DNA of 64,000 bases from the NCBI GenBank assembly GCA_019155205.2, contig JAHNZQ020003150.1:3378693-3442692 (forward strand), read 5' to 3'. The notes under the pieces are model-generated. The model had not been told where the DNA came from, searched no databases, and saw nothing but the letters and a program-made list of their open reading frames with translations. A program made the translations under genes and the position numbers. Origin of the DNA: Gracilaria vermiculophylla (taxonomy: Eukaryota > Rhodophyta > Florideophyceae > Gracilariales > Gracilariaceae). Shown here one piece after another: positions 34,981 to 46,365 of this stretch (its first letter is position 1; the number at the start of each line of letters is the position of its first letter).

Positions 34981-36230
34981 CCCAGCATATCATTCACATG
35001 AGTATATTCTACGAGATGACGGAAACATGCTAAAAAAATTGGAAGACATTCCCTGAGTAGTGCTAAAATTTTACGTCATGATCTTAAAAGTTTTCCAAAA
35101 TCGTTTTTGAAATACAGCAGGAAAAGAGTTTTTAGTTGGATTTTGGGAAGGGTTTCAATGCATTCCAAGTGATACGATCAGTTAAGGCATCTTTAAGAAC
35201 GGATTTCATTTTCCGAGCTCGATCTTTAGGGGTAAGAGAAGTGGAAACCCCATCGGCTTGGCTAAACGCGGTGGGTTCTGCCCATCTATGTAGCGAAACA
35301 TACGCTTAGGTGGCTTGGTGTTCCCTCCACTTGCCCACAACGAAACGATATCTGAAAAAAAACCCAAAGCAGGAAAATTTAATCTACGTATCCGCACCGC
35401 GGAGCAAAACATTTTCCCAACACAAATGCAATTTTGATGATCGTACAACATTTAAAACTAAATGTAACTTTTCATTCGTTCTCGTTTTCCAAAGAGAGCA
35501 GCCGTAAAATATATTAACAAAAAAAAAAAAAATTCAATCCGATATGTCTGAGCAGTATTGTTCTAATAATAAACTTCAACGGATGAAACTACCAATTATA
35601 TATTCCCTATTTCTATGTGGCCCTATTTTACAAAAGATTTAATCTAAAATAGGGCAAGAAATGAACACAAATATTTCTTTCCTTTTCAGTAATTAAAGCA
35701 ATTTTCCATTAAACTATTCAAAAAACTCTCACTCACGCTCCTGGATCGGGATAAAACTCGTTTATGACACAAACCATTGCAAATAATGTTTTCTTACAAA
35801 AAGAAGCTTATCTGAAAAAATCCAACAGAAACATACCAGCCAGTGATAGCAAATATCTAGCATGGTGGCTTTGACGACCCGCCTGAACACTTTTTATCCA
35901 GTAAAGTTTTGTTTCTCATTGAATGTATACATCCTGTAAAGTACCATGCGCATTAAAAAGGTGTTTTTGAATGCATCATATTTTAAAAAGTGATATTTGT
36001 TTTTTTCGTATGTGACTACGATTCGATTCAGAGTACGAAAAGTTTTTCTGCTTTTCAAAATCCGAACGTTGTATTCGATACCAAATGTTGAAGTAACAAC
36101 TCATTAGTTTTTGCAAAAGCTTATAAATTTTCATTGATAAAGTTTTTCTACATATAGAGAAATGCTAGAAACTTAATACTGTTCAGTTGCATCTTTCTAC
36201 ATTCAATTTAAACAGCAAGGCTCCAATATG
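34981..36230. other. AT-rich intergenic sequence with one exon-like patch
   Basis: A GC-richer patch at about 35100-35355 (minus) follows a strong acceptor-like tract (TTTTTTTTCAG at about 35351-35361). A terminal-exon-like frame in it, reading STSLTPKDRARKMKSVLKDA, ends near 35112 but has one stop upstream (near 35320). I recognise no family, and no further exons were found. The remainder is featureless. Confidence 0.25.
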
Positions 36231-36232
36231 TA

Positions 36233-38802
36233 AAATCTGTTTCCAAAGTATAGAACACCTGGCATTTTGTTGCAAATAGTGCGTTTCAAAAGTATAGGAC
36301 AGTGCCAAAGCGCGCCAAAATATGGATTTTTGCCGCTTGTAGCCACCCCCCTTCGTTAAAACCCTCAAAAACGCGTTTAAAAACTATAGGACATCTCGAA
36401 CTCGCACGTGATTATTTCCAAAACACCTTGTTTACTTTCTTCAGAAAGACATAAGATCTTCTAAATATAAAGCTTATAGCACAATACTTCAAACAGTACC
36501 TTAGATTTATACCTATTGTTCTCATTTTTATACCATTTTCTTAAATATTTACTGTAATAAAAACATAAAGTTTTATTGATAGCTTAATAATGCTCTGCTA
36601 CAACAACAAGCATAACTTTTTGCAAGAATATTATCCTGATAATGTATTTTGCACAAAAAAAAACATGAAAAGAACGATACGTTTACAAAATATGAATAAA
36701 AAGATAATAAAAAAAGCTTAAAAATTTTTCGGTTTATAAAACTGAACAAAATTTCCTTTTTGAAGCTGCAAATCAACGTAACATGGTGCAACAGTGTGCA
36801 ATGATCATAAAAAAACAGCTGCAAAAAGTATGTATTTTAAATAGAGTAAAACATTGATTAAGATGAACAACAGTGTTTTACATATTGCTATCATAAGCCA
36901 AAAATATCGAACAAAATATAAACGAAGAATAATTTTATTCGAGCTTATATTATTCTATGCACTAGACTTTTGATAAAAATAACTACCCATAAAACCTTTT
37001 CAGTTAGCAATTTAGAAACAAAAGAGCTTACAAATGATTTCACACACCGTTTTATAAATTTGTACATATCTGATCAGAAATGAAAACTGGTTTTTCATTA
37101 AGATAGCGTCGCCGTTTAGTAGTCTATAGCAATTCAAAACCTTCTTTGCTTTCTGTAAAATAATTCCATGCAGATACTTACGCGTTAGATTCATTTAAAC
37201 CCTTTCGAAAATGAATAAGATGTACCCGTTAGAATGCTTTATAGCCATTTTCGGCCATTATGAACTGGTTTTGATTAAAGCAAAAGTATTGCAAAAAGCT
37301 CAAAAACTTTGAATATTTATATTATGCGACATCAGAGAAACGCGATGCAAAAGCGTTGAATTAGTATTGTTTAGTACTTAAAAGCGAAAATCAACTACTG
37401 AAGAAGGCAGAATGAAGTTTGAAAGTGAACGTTCCTATGATTTTGAACCGGTTTTATAACTTTAAACTTTTTAAAAACTGATTCTGTTAGCACTGCAGTA
37501 CTATAAACGATGATTGACATCAAAATGCCAGGTGTCCTATACTTTTGAAACAGACTTTATCATCCTTTTCAGTACTGCAGTGCTTCCAAAATCAGTTTTC
37601 AAAAAACTTCATGTTAAACAATCGCTTCAAAATCATAGGATATTTCACTTTCAAACTTTATTTTGCCTTCTTCAGTAGTTGATTTTCGCTTTCGTGTACT
37701 AAATAACACTAATTCAACGCTTTTGCATTGCGTTTCTCTAACGTCCCATACTCAAAATATTCAAAGTTCTCGCGCTATTTCCAATACTTTTGCTTTCCTC
37801 AAAACCTTTTCAGAAAGGCCAAAAATGACCATAAATCATTCTAACGAGTACATCTTATTCATTTTCAAAGGAGTTTAAATGACCTTAACGCGTAAGTAGC
37901 TGCGTGAAATTAATGGATAGCAATAAAACAACGTAATTCATCGCTATGGCCTACTAAACGACGGTGCTATCTCAGTGAAAACCCAGTTTTAATTTCTGAT
38001 CGGATAGGATAAAAAATTGTAAAAAGTTGTGTCAAAGCATTTGGAAGCCTTCTTGAGTCTATAATGCTTACTGCAAATGCTTTATATTTAGTCGTTTTTA
38101 TCGAGAGTCCATTGCATAGCATAATATGAATTTCTAACAGAACCTTTCTATGTTCAAATTTTGTTTGCTCTTTTTTGCTTAAGATACCAATATGTAAAAC
38201 ACCGTTGCTCATCTTAATGAAAGTTGTGCTCAGTTTAAAATACATGCTTATCGCAGCTGTATGTTTTGTAATGCTCATTGCACACTGTGGCACCATGTTT
38301 TGTTTATATACAGTTTCAAAAAGGATATTTTGTTTAGTATTATAAGCCGAAAGAATTTTGAAGCGTTTTTCATTGACCTTCTTTTAATTTTTTGTAAACG
38401 TATCGTTCTTTTCATGGGCTATTTTGTGTGAAATAGATTAGCAGGATAATATTCTTGCAAAACATTATACATATAGTTGCAGCTGAGCATTATAAAACTA
38501 TCAATAAAACTTTTGGTTTATATTCCAGGAAATATTTAAGAAAATGGTATAAAAATGAGAAAAAAAGCTATAGATCTAAGGTTTTGTTTGAAATATTGTG
38601 TTATAAGCTTTTAATTTAGAAGATCTTAAATCTTTTCAGGAAAGAAAACAACGTGTTGTGGAAATAATCACGTGCGAGTTCGAAATGTCCTATTCTTTTG
38701 AAACGTGTTTTTGAGGGTTGAAACGAAGGGGGGTGGCTACAGTAGGCAAAAATCCCTATTATGGCGCGCCTTTGCACCGTTCTATGCTTTTGAAACGCAC
38801 TG
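36233..38802. repeat. 2.5-kb palindrome: U repeat nested inverted within another U
   Basis: The outer U copy begins at 36236 (CTGTTTCCAAAGTATAGAAC) and runs ~40 bp. An inverted U copy fills 36278 to about 37545, ending CCTATACTTTTGAAACAG. The outer copy then resumes and ends at 38802 (TTTTGAAACGCACTG, then TA). The arms mirror each other over about 1.25 kb: for example CACGTGATTATTTCC near 36409 against GGAAATAATCACGTG near 38658. The termini resemble the Tc1-like ends. No transposase is recognised. Confidence 0.75.
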
Positions 38803-40284
38803 TATAAGAAGTCAAGAATACTGTGTGTCGTGATAAGGCTAAAAGGGAGGAACTTTGATCGTGACCCAGTGATCTCGTACATGCTAAACGAGTGAAATCT
38901 GGTAATTAACGGAAAAAGTACAATGTAAAAATTTACAAAACAGGTCTAAAAGCTGTAGACGTGTTTTGGAAATTATTACTAAAAACTTATAATAATTAAA
39001 CAACAAAACCCTAAACATTTATTTACACGGTGGTGGCCTTGTAGTTCTGGTATTAGACATCGTGGAAACGCAAATGTCAAGGTCTCAAAGCGAAACGAAA
39101 AAAAAAAAACATTATTATAAAGTCTGGCGGGTACGTGAAATATGCAACCAGAATGACAAAACATGCTGAATTTAGAAGCTAGTACAAGCTCTGATAAAGG
39201 CGAACACCATTTATTGTGCAATGGACGGTGAACACAATCGGTCTAGGAGCAATTGCATTTAAGCGCTATGGAGTAGTACTCAGACCCTTAACTACTGATC
39301 AAATCGTCCGAAACGAAATGTTTTTCCTTACAGGCTTTTATACACAGCAATGGCAAAAACGACCAGAAATGTAGTATCCGGCGCTCAACCTTCCTCAACT
39401 ATTTTTTAAATACATGAAAAGATTTCATCGCTTTCAAATACTTCAATAGAGTTGTAATGGAAATATAATCGAAGTTGATTCATTTTCAATACTCAAAAAC
39501 ATTTTAATGATATAGAATCAAAAACTTTTTTGTATTTGAAAAGTTATTATCCAAAAATCTTGCTAGTGCTTTTCTCACAAGACGTCCGCATGGCCGGCGT
39601 CTTACGTTCTGTGGGCCACAATAATGATTAATCTCAATAATGCACTATTAACTAAATATTTCAAGTATCGGAAACAGACAGCCCTGTGCTGCCCTCTCAC
39701 TAATGGCAACGAAACGTAATGACTCTTTTGTGTCTTGGCGTCTAAGCTTGTGGTCTACCTCAGCAATATTCCATAACAGCTGTGAAAAAAGTGAACCAGA
39801 GAAAATGATTCCTTTCACCAATGCAACAAAAGACATTGCACTTCACTCACCCCTTCTGGTGTCAATAAATTTGGTCTAACGTGCCATCAACGTAGAGTTA
39901 GGCTCCCCCGCACGGTCAATCGCTTCTCTCCTCGTCCATCCTCGGCACGGAATTATCAAATGTCTGGGTCTTTGACTTCAACCGCTTCCACGTTCTTCTG
40001 TGCTCTTCGCAAGAAACCTCAGCAATCGGCAAACCCCAATCTTGAATACTCCCGAGGTTTCTGGTGCGTTGCGACACAGCGGAAATTGAAGTCCTCGGCT
40101 CAGCAGGATTCAGAACCTCCCCTGCAGCCCTTCATGCATTCCCGTCCCGCAAACCGCGTGACTTGTGGAATGTACGACGGACACGCAGCACCACCAGACT
40201 GCCCGAACTTCAACTCATTGACGGTTCTAAACAGAAGGACTCGAAATAGGGCCATGATGATGCAACTCGTGCCATCGTTTAGCA
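38803..40284. other. Intergenic sequence, unassigned
   Basis: Largely AT-rich. A GC-richer patch at 39850-40284 has short frames on both strands (for example 40064-40249 on +) with no recognised domain. It looks like decayed coding or element sequence but is unidentified. Confidence 0.3.
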
Positions 40285-40289
40285 ATTTA

Positions 40290-40764
40290 TGTGGTACTGT
40301 CAGCCCTCCTGTCGAGGTAGTAAAGCACAACATCCGTTAGGAGTTTTTGGTGACTCCAAAGGCGCGTGTTCCTAAAGGTGGTCTCCGGTATCCGCTGTCG
40401 CGAGCCGGGGGAATTCTGTAAGGGATCCGCAAACACCAAGCGGAGGGGGAGGTTCACTGNNNNNNNNNNNNNNNNNNNNNNNNNNNNNNNNNNNNNNNNN
40501 NNNNNNNNNNNNNNNNNNNNNNNNNNNNNNNNNNNNNNNNNNNNNNNNNNNNNNNNNNNCCTCGGCAGGTCGCACTACTGTGCTAATTACCTGCATAAAA
40601 TATCTAAAATAAATAATAAATTCTACCGTACCTTAAGGATACTGTAGCGCACGCGGACAATATTATGCACCACGTGGCCCAGCTAAATAAATTACGAACC
40701 CTCTTTAGGAATATTATGCCTTAAGGCCAAACCACCATATTGCCATAGGAGCCACTGTAATACA
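40290..40764 (-). repeat. Solo gypsy LTR with 5-bp target duplication
   Basis: It aligns with both ends of the LTRs at 3097 and 49920. It is flanked by ATTTA on both sides (40285-40289 and 40765-40769) with no internal region, so it is a solo LTR from LTR-LTR recombination. It contains the 100-N gap. Confidence 0.9.
40460..40559. other. Assembly gap of 100 N
   Basis: A run of exactly 100 N, the usual placeholder for unknown length. By alignment to the other two LTRs, 179 bp are missing here (3268-3446 and 50091-50269 are the matching stretches). Confidence 0.98.
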
Positions 40765-40822
40765 ATTTATTGCACATGTCGTGACTTGGCCAAGATGCGA
40801 ATCAAATAATGCCTGTAAGGTA

Positions 40823-42100
40823 CAGACTGTTTCAAAAACATACGACATGCTGTGAAATCTCAAAAAAACGAACAAATGTATACTGTACGCCTACAAAAAC
40901 AGGTTTCAGAAAAAAGTTAAGTCAAAAAAACGTTTCAAAAACATATGATCATCAATAACAAATCTTTACTGCGCGACGCTCAATAGTTTATTTTGCATCC
41001 TTTTTGCTGTATAACGCTAATGCAGCATTTCGGCATCGAATTGATGGACTTTTCCACATTTGAAACTGGTATAGATTTTCAGCAATTTTTAATACAGTTT
41101 TTAAGTCCAAAAACTGTCTGAAATTGCCTTCCATGCGCATAAACCATCCTCGTTAGCAGTCCCCGAATGTTTTCAATTGGGTTCAAATCTGGTGAGCGCG
41201 CCGGCCACTCTAAAACAGATACCTCTGACTCCTGTAGCCAATTTTTGATTAAAGATGCAGTGTGTACAGGCGCATTATCCTGTTGAGAAATGAAATTTTC
41301 TCCAGGGAAACATAATCCAAAAGGTAGCAAATAATTGTATAGAACTTCTTGATATTTTTCTGCATTCATGTTTGTTTCAATAAATGCAATTTCTGTTAGA
41401 CACTTTTTAGAAATGCCCGCCCAGACCATTACAAAGCTTCTACGAGAGTGCCTGGTATAAAATTGATGACGTTCCTTACGAAGATCGTGCCAATAAAATT
41501 TGTAGCAATCTGGTCCGTCCAAGTTGAACTATTTTTCATCAGTAAAAATAACATTTTCCCATTCTTTTTTCCAGTAGGCCTTTCCAGCACATTAGTCAAT
41601 TTGCTTCTGCTTGTGATGGTCTTGGAGAAAGAAAGTTCTCTTCATTTTTTTATATTTAAATAAATTTGTGCTGTTTATTTGCCTCCATATAGTTGATTTA
41701 GGTACTTTGAGATGAGACTATTTCTAATTCTTTTGCACGATACTTTTCCTTTACAAAACTCCCTTTTAATTCCTCTTTTGTCTGCTGGGCTGAGCTTCTT
41801 TGGGCGTCCTGAGGATCGTTTTAAGCCATATAGAGTCGGGTTTTTGAGAAAAGTAGCAATTGTGACCCTAGAACGCTTTATTATTTTAGCGATAGCACTG
41901 TTAGATTGCTTTTCGGCGTTCAATTTAACGATTAGAAGCTGTTCTTGCTTGGAAAGTGGCGGGCCTCGAGCCGTTTTTTCTAGAAAGAAGAAGGTGTACA
42001 TATCTTTTTGAAACGATTCTGCATAGACTATGTGCAAAATCTAGCCTACAGTACAGTTTTTGCGCACTTTTGAGGGGTAATATGTTTTTGAAACGCACTG
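40823..42100 (-). mobile_element. Tc1-like DNA transposon C, 1278 bp
   Basis: Ends CAGACTGTTTCAAAAACATA and, on the minus strand, CAGTGCGTTTCAAAAACATA; flanking TA at 40821-40822 and 42101-42102. It is collinear with copy B throughout. It lies 58 bp right of the solo LTR. Confidence 0.9.
41079..41974 (-). pseudogene. Tc1-like DD34E transposase pseudogene (copy C)
   Basis: The start codon is lost: ACG at 41974 where copy B has ATG. The helix-turn-helix part is open to 41675. The catalytic frame 41522-41079 has FTDEK with a stop right after it, then QQDNAPVHT and PDLNPIEN. The spacing between the second Asp and the Glu is 34 residues, the Tc1 class. It is the best preserved of the transposases here but still dead. 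Confidence 0.85.
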
Positions 42101-42102
42101 TA

Positions 42103-43127
42103 TTCCGTTGGGAATGGAAAGGTTGGCTGTAAGATGCAGAGTGTCTGGTGAGATGCCACGTGGCTGTCGATGTATGCTTCACCTGCACCAATTCCTGTTG
42201 GCCCGGAGGATATTGGAATATGGATGGTTGCATGCAATCCCTGCGCACCCAACAGCAATCCGCTCAAGTCATCACTGCCAGCGCGCACCCAATATTTGCC
42301 TACTGCGCCTACGGCGCATCCATCCTGAGATTCTGCGGAGCGGAAGATGCGGTACGAAAAGGAGTCGAGCTGATTCTCATAGAAGTACATCAGACCCTAC
42401 GTCTGGAACAGTGCATAGTGCGCGGCGATCGGTAGTTTCGCTGACACCCACAATATCTTATTCGATGCAGTACTCGAAGACAGTGTGAAGTAGCTTGAAG
42501 ACTGTCTTCGAGACAGTACTTGACGAAAGTGTGGATTGTAGACAGTCTTTGTGGTTCTGTGTGGTTAAATACCTCACTGTGATACAAATCCCCCTTTACG
42601 CAGCCCTACGTCCATTGCCTGTCTGAAACGAGCCACGAGCGTTCTCGGGCCATGGAGATATTGCCGGCCAACTCCAGCTACCATCACACTACCCATCGCA
42701 TTCCGTCATCACCCTCATGTTTGCAGAACACGAGCACTTCCACTTGCAATTTGCGTTCGTTTTGATATCTTATCGGATCTGTTTTAATCTAATGACTATT
42801 GGCAATCGGCTTCAGGTGCTGAAGCACCAACCACAAAAGTTATAGAAATTGTCATGTATAACTCCGGACCGAATTTAGTTCACCTCGTGACCCGATATGG
42901 GCACTCGCATTGCAACATTGATTAAGGAAAACAAATTCGTTCAGTTAAATATGCATGATCTGGATTTCTACTTCAGGGGTAATACAAATTGCACACAAAC
43001 TACGAATTAATTTTGAAGATTTATGAATTAATGAAACTTCTTTAATTGATATTCAAAAGAGTCACAGCCATCAAGGATATAACCGACATTCACTCATCGG
43101 ATGCGGTTACACAGAAATGAGATTTAT
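42103..43127. other. Flank of the third module, with a short hairpin
   Basis: 42103-42600 has small frames but no recognised gene. A 12-bp inverted repeat (CTCGAAGACAGT at 42473-42484 and ACTGTCTTCGAG at 42501-42512) sits in it. From about 42610 the sequence aligns with the spacer at 18090-18460, so the third module begins there, without an NB-ARC-WD40 gene. Confidence 0.45.
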
Positions 43128-44195
43128 CTACTCAGAAGTCTTGAAAACAACGCATTTGTTCGCACTGCGGGGCACGTTGTTTCTGTTCACGATACGATTC
43201 TCTCTCACTTCCTGGTAGTGGGTGAAGAAAATGCGAACGCATTTATCCTTTGCAACCTGCTCCTGATTCCCTTGGAATGTCTGGTGACCAATTCCGGCTC
43301 CGCGATCCTGCGCGTTCCAGAACGGCTTGAAGTGGGTCGGGGTAAATCGCTGCGAACCAAACTCGGTTATTTCCTTGGCCACACCATTTTCGTCGATAAA
43401 CTCGGGCACAACATTGTTGGTGTTCAACACTCCGAGAGCGTAGGTGACATCCTTCGGCACAACTCTGGAAGTAAACGTCATGTCAGGTTCACCGCCAATG
43501 GGGAATGTAGCAAGCCCCATGCTGTCTGCGAATGTGAACTCACACTCATTGAAGGCTTTTGCGCATTCGGACGGCCGAGGATCACAAATGGCTTCAACAG
43601 CAGTATCAATCTTTTGGTTGAGATCATCAAAGTTGGCGTTAATAAACAGAGAAGGATCACTGGCAATGTCCATCAAGAAGTCTGAGCTCACGCCATTTCC
43701 TATGCCTACGGTGACAATATCAATGCCAGCAGCCTTCGCATCATTGGCGGCCCGCTTCGAGGGATCAATATCCCTAGAGCTAGTTTGTCCGTCTGTAATA
43801 AGCACCATGACCTTATTTCCCTGAGCATTAGTTAGTTCATTTCTGCACTTGGTCAAACCAGAAGAAATAAATGTCAATCCGCGGAATACCCTTGGTGCTC
43901 TGACAGCTGTCTCAAATTCATTGAACACATTTGTCGGAAGGCGAATAGTTTGCGCATTGTCGGAAAATGCAACAGCAGAGTTGAAAGGGGTGACGCTGGA
44001 TTTAGTTTCGATCTCGGTTGCAACTCGGATAACAAAGTCTTGTTCGCGTTGGTATTCACGATCATCGATTGAGCCCGACTGGTCAATGATGTAACAAACA
44101 TTTTGAATGTCACATTGTTGGGGAGTTACAGAAGCTTTGACTCCAAGGAAGGAAAAAGCTGCTAGAGCAGCAAGGGAAAGAAAACGGAATCCCAT
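43128..44195 (-). CDS. Secreted vWA-domain protein, copy 3, intact
   Basis: 355 aa, same length and layout as copy 2: signal peptide (1-21), vWA domain with MIDAS D38-x-S-x-S, T108 and D135, and the same C-terminal region ending NKCVVFKTSE. The N-terminal half is almost identical to copy 1 and the C-terminal half is closer to copy 2, so it is a mosaic. It should be secreted, with a metal-dependent adhesion-type domain; the partner is unknown. A TATA-like TATTTAAG lies about 119 bp upstream. Confidence 0.9.
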   Translation of the reverse strand: MGFRFLSLAALAAFSFLGVKASVTPQQCDIQNVCYIIDQSGSIDDREYQREQDFVIRVATEIETKSSVTPFNSAVAFSDNAQTIRLPTNVFNEFETAVRAPRVFRGLTFISSGLTKCRNELTNAQGNKVMVLITDGQTSSRDIDPSKRAANDAKAAGIDIVTVGIGNGVSSDFLMDIASDPSLFINANFDDLNQKIDTAVEAICDPRPSECAKAFNECEFTFADSMGLATFPIGGEPDMTFTSRVVPKDVTYALGVLNTNNVVPEFIDENGVAKEITEFGSQRFTPTHFKPFWNAQDRGAGIGHQTFQGNQEQVAKDKCVRIFFTHYQEVRENRIVNRNNVPRSANKCVVFKTSE

Positions 44196-46365
44196 TATGG
44201 CCTGAAACGAAAGATTGTGAAAACTCGACTTGTAGAATATCAGAAACTGATGAAATTGTCAGAACACAACTGTGGATGGGCATAAAGTCTCGGAGAGTTA
44301 AGGTGGGGAGGCACTTAAATAGGCTTTCTTGGGCGGAGTGGGCGTCGGACTTGCTGACCTATATGGATAAGTTTGTATGACCACATCACAGAAAACAGAT
44401 TGATCTTTGTTGGCAGGAAAACTATACTTCAGCCATGAGAGTGTACATGATGGCAACCGCGTCTAGGAGTTTGTGATATAAATTAAATACACTGTGACGA
44501 AGCAATTAGTTGCACGTCTCAGAGTTTTCTTTCCAAGTAAAGAAGATGGAGGTTTGAGAACTTGTCGGGTGCTTTGGCATAGAGAGAAGGAGGATCACGA
44601 ATGAAATATTGTGCAAGTTTTCATGCGAGGAGAAGCTTTTCTCCAATACAGAGAGACTCTAATTAGTTGCAGGTGGATAAACAATCGTAGTATTGCATAT
44701 TGAGCGAGAACAATACAAGAAAACGGTAAATAACAGCCAGGTACATTTCTGAAAACTCAGCTGCCTTGTTAGCAAGATGGAGTTGAATCCTGCATGGCAT
44801 GTGAAATATTCGTTTCCCGAGTTTGAGGGATTTTCTGGGGTGTCCATCCGTTCAAATGAGGGAATATGGCTGCCACATGCCATGCAGAGCCGACGAACAC
44901 TTTGTACATTCTGTACGTTTAGTGTTCCTCAAGGCTTCTACTCTCGTTCATGTGAAAAAGAGAACCGCGTGTACGATATGCAGGCTCAGCATTCTGATAG
45001 GGCGACGATGAAATGGAGTTGTCACTGGTGCAGGTGCCACGTCGGAGTGCGAGTTGCCTGCGTACTTGTGTATGAACATGAACGTGAGGGCGGCAACTCA
45101 GCACGGTTACATCTCTCTCTGCTAAGCAAAGCGTTGGGCATTTTGGAAACCGAAGCATAGATCATGAAAGCGGACAACAAGTGGGCAACAAAAGCGGCTT
45201 CGAAATGACTACAGCGCGTTCGACGGCGATGCGGCCGCACTTCTGACTGAAGTCTGATGTGGTACCTTCGTACACGAACAGAAAACATTTATTTAGAATC
45301 TCGCTGGTACATTTCCTTTTGAGAAAGCTTCTGTCGTTTTGGAATTTTCGAGAGCCTTGGATCGGTTTGTACGTGCTCGCAGACATACTCTGTATTGGAA
45401 CAGCTCAACTTTAGGTATATCTTTTTATCCTATTATATGCTACACGAGTTGTTGCACAACGAAACGCAAGGATACACATGGTCAGTATTTAAAACTGACA
45501 CAGAAACTACTGCCATAAAAAACATAGCCAGTAGACATCATCGCCTCATCGGTAAAGGAACTAAATACATTTAAAACTCCTCGTTGATCTCAAAATTTTG
45601 GCCACTACTTCGAACGGTAACCTCTATTTGTAACCAATACAAAATATCCACCATAATTTGAACCCAGAACCGTGGTCCCATTAATTGTATTCCAGAAATG
45701 TTTTCTTTTCCACCATTAATTGAAACTTGAGTTGAAGATAATTTCAGTTGAGCGCGGGAGGAACATTTGTTATCATTTTGCGAGGGAATACGCAAAGTTC
45801 AACGACGTCGTTTCGCAGAGGACACAGCGACTAAAGAAGCGAGTACCACACTTCTTAAAGTATGCACTGCTTTATTCCCTTGCTATGCCCCGTATTGATC
45901 CAAAAAGGAGCGGCGTATCCCCTTTTTTACCTTCCTTCAAACTTAAATTCATATCGAGGCATAGGTCGATCCCATATGTCTTCTCTATTTTAGATGCCAA
46001 GCATCGCCGATATGACCGCGTAAAAATTTGTCGCATCTGCCTACAGCCTTTATCTGTTCGCTAAAAAATACGGCGGTTTATCTTATTCATAAAAAACGCA
46101 GGTTTACTTTTCAAACGGAAAGAATACAATCACCCTTTCACGCTTTCAAATCTGTTGCTATTTCTCATCTTTTTCTTATTCACTACACTTACACAATACA
46201 GTGATAAATTGCACTGGTACTTCATCTAGTTTGTTATATTTTACTATTTGGTTAATCAAATTCCAGAACTAATATGATGATAAACGATACATGAGCCTTT
46301 ATCCAACTTTCAAACCCATGAGCTTGTGTCATCCGATTCGCAAATGAATTAAATGTCGAAATTTC
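44196..46365. other. Conserved block between vWA copy 3 and receptor gene 2
   Basis: It aligns with 28099-29650, then with about 30590-30769 and 32051-32547, lacking the Tc1-like insert and the 850-bp block found in the second module. Open frames at 44777-45160 and 45720-46064 are not preserved in the paralogues, so they are not called as genes. Confidence 0.6.
44314..44321 (-). promoter_or_regulatory. TATA-like box of vWA copy 3
   Basis: Minus-strand TATTTAAG, aligned with the TATATAAG of copy 2 within a conserved stretch, about 119 bp upstream of the ATG. Confidence 0.5.

Noticed and set aside
44777..45160. 127-codon plus-strand open frame
   Set aside because: The aligned sequences at 20230 and 28650 have in-frame stops and indels, so conservation is not at the protein level.
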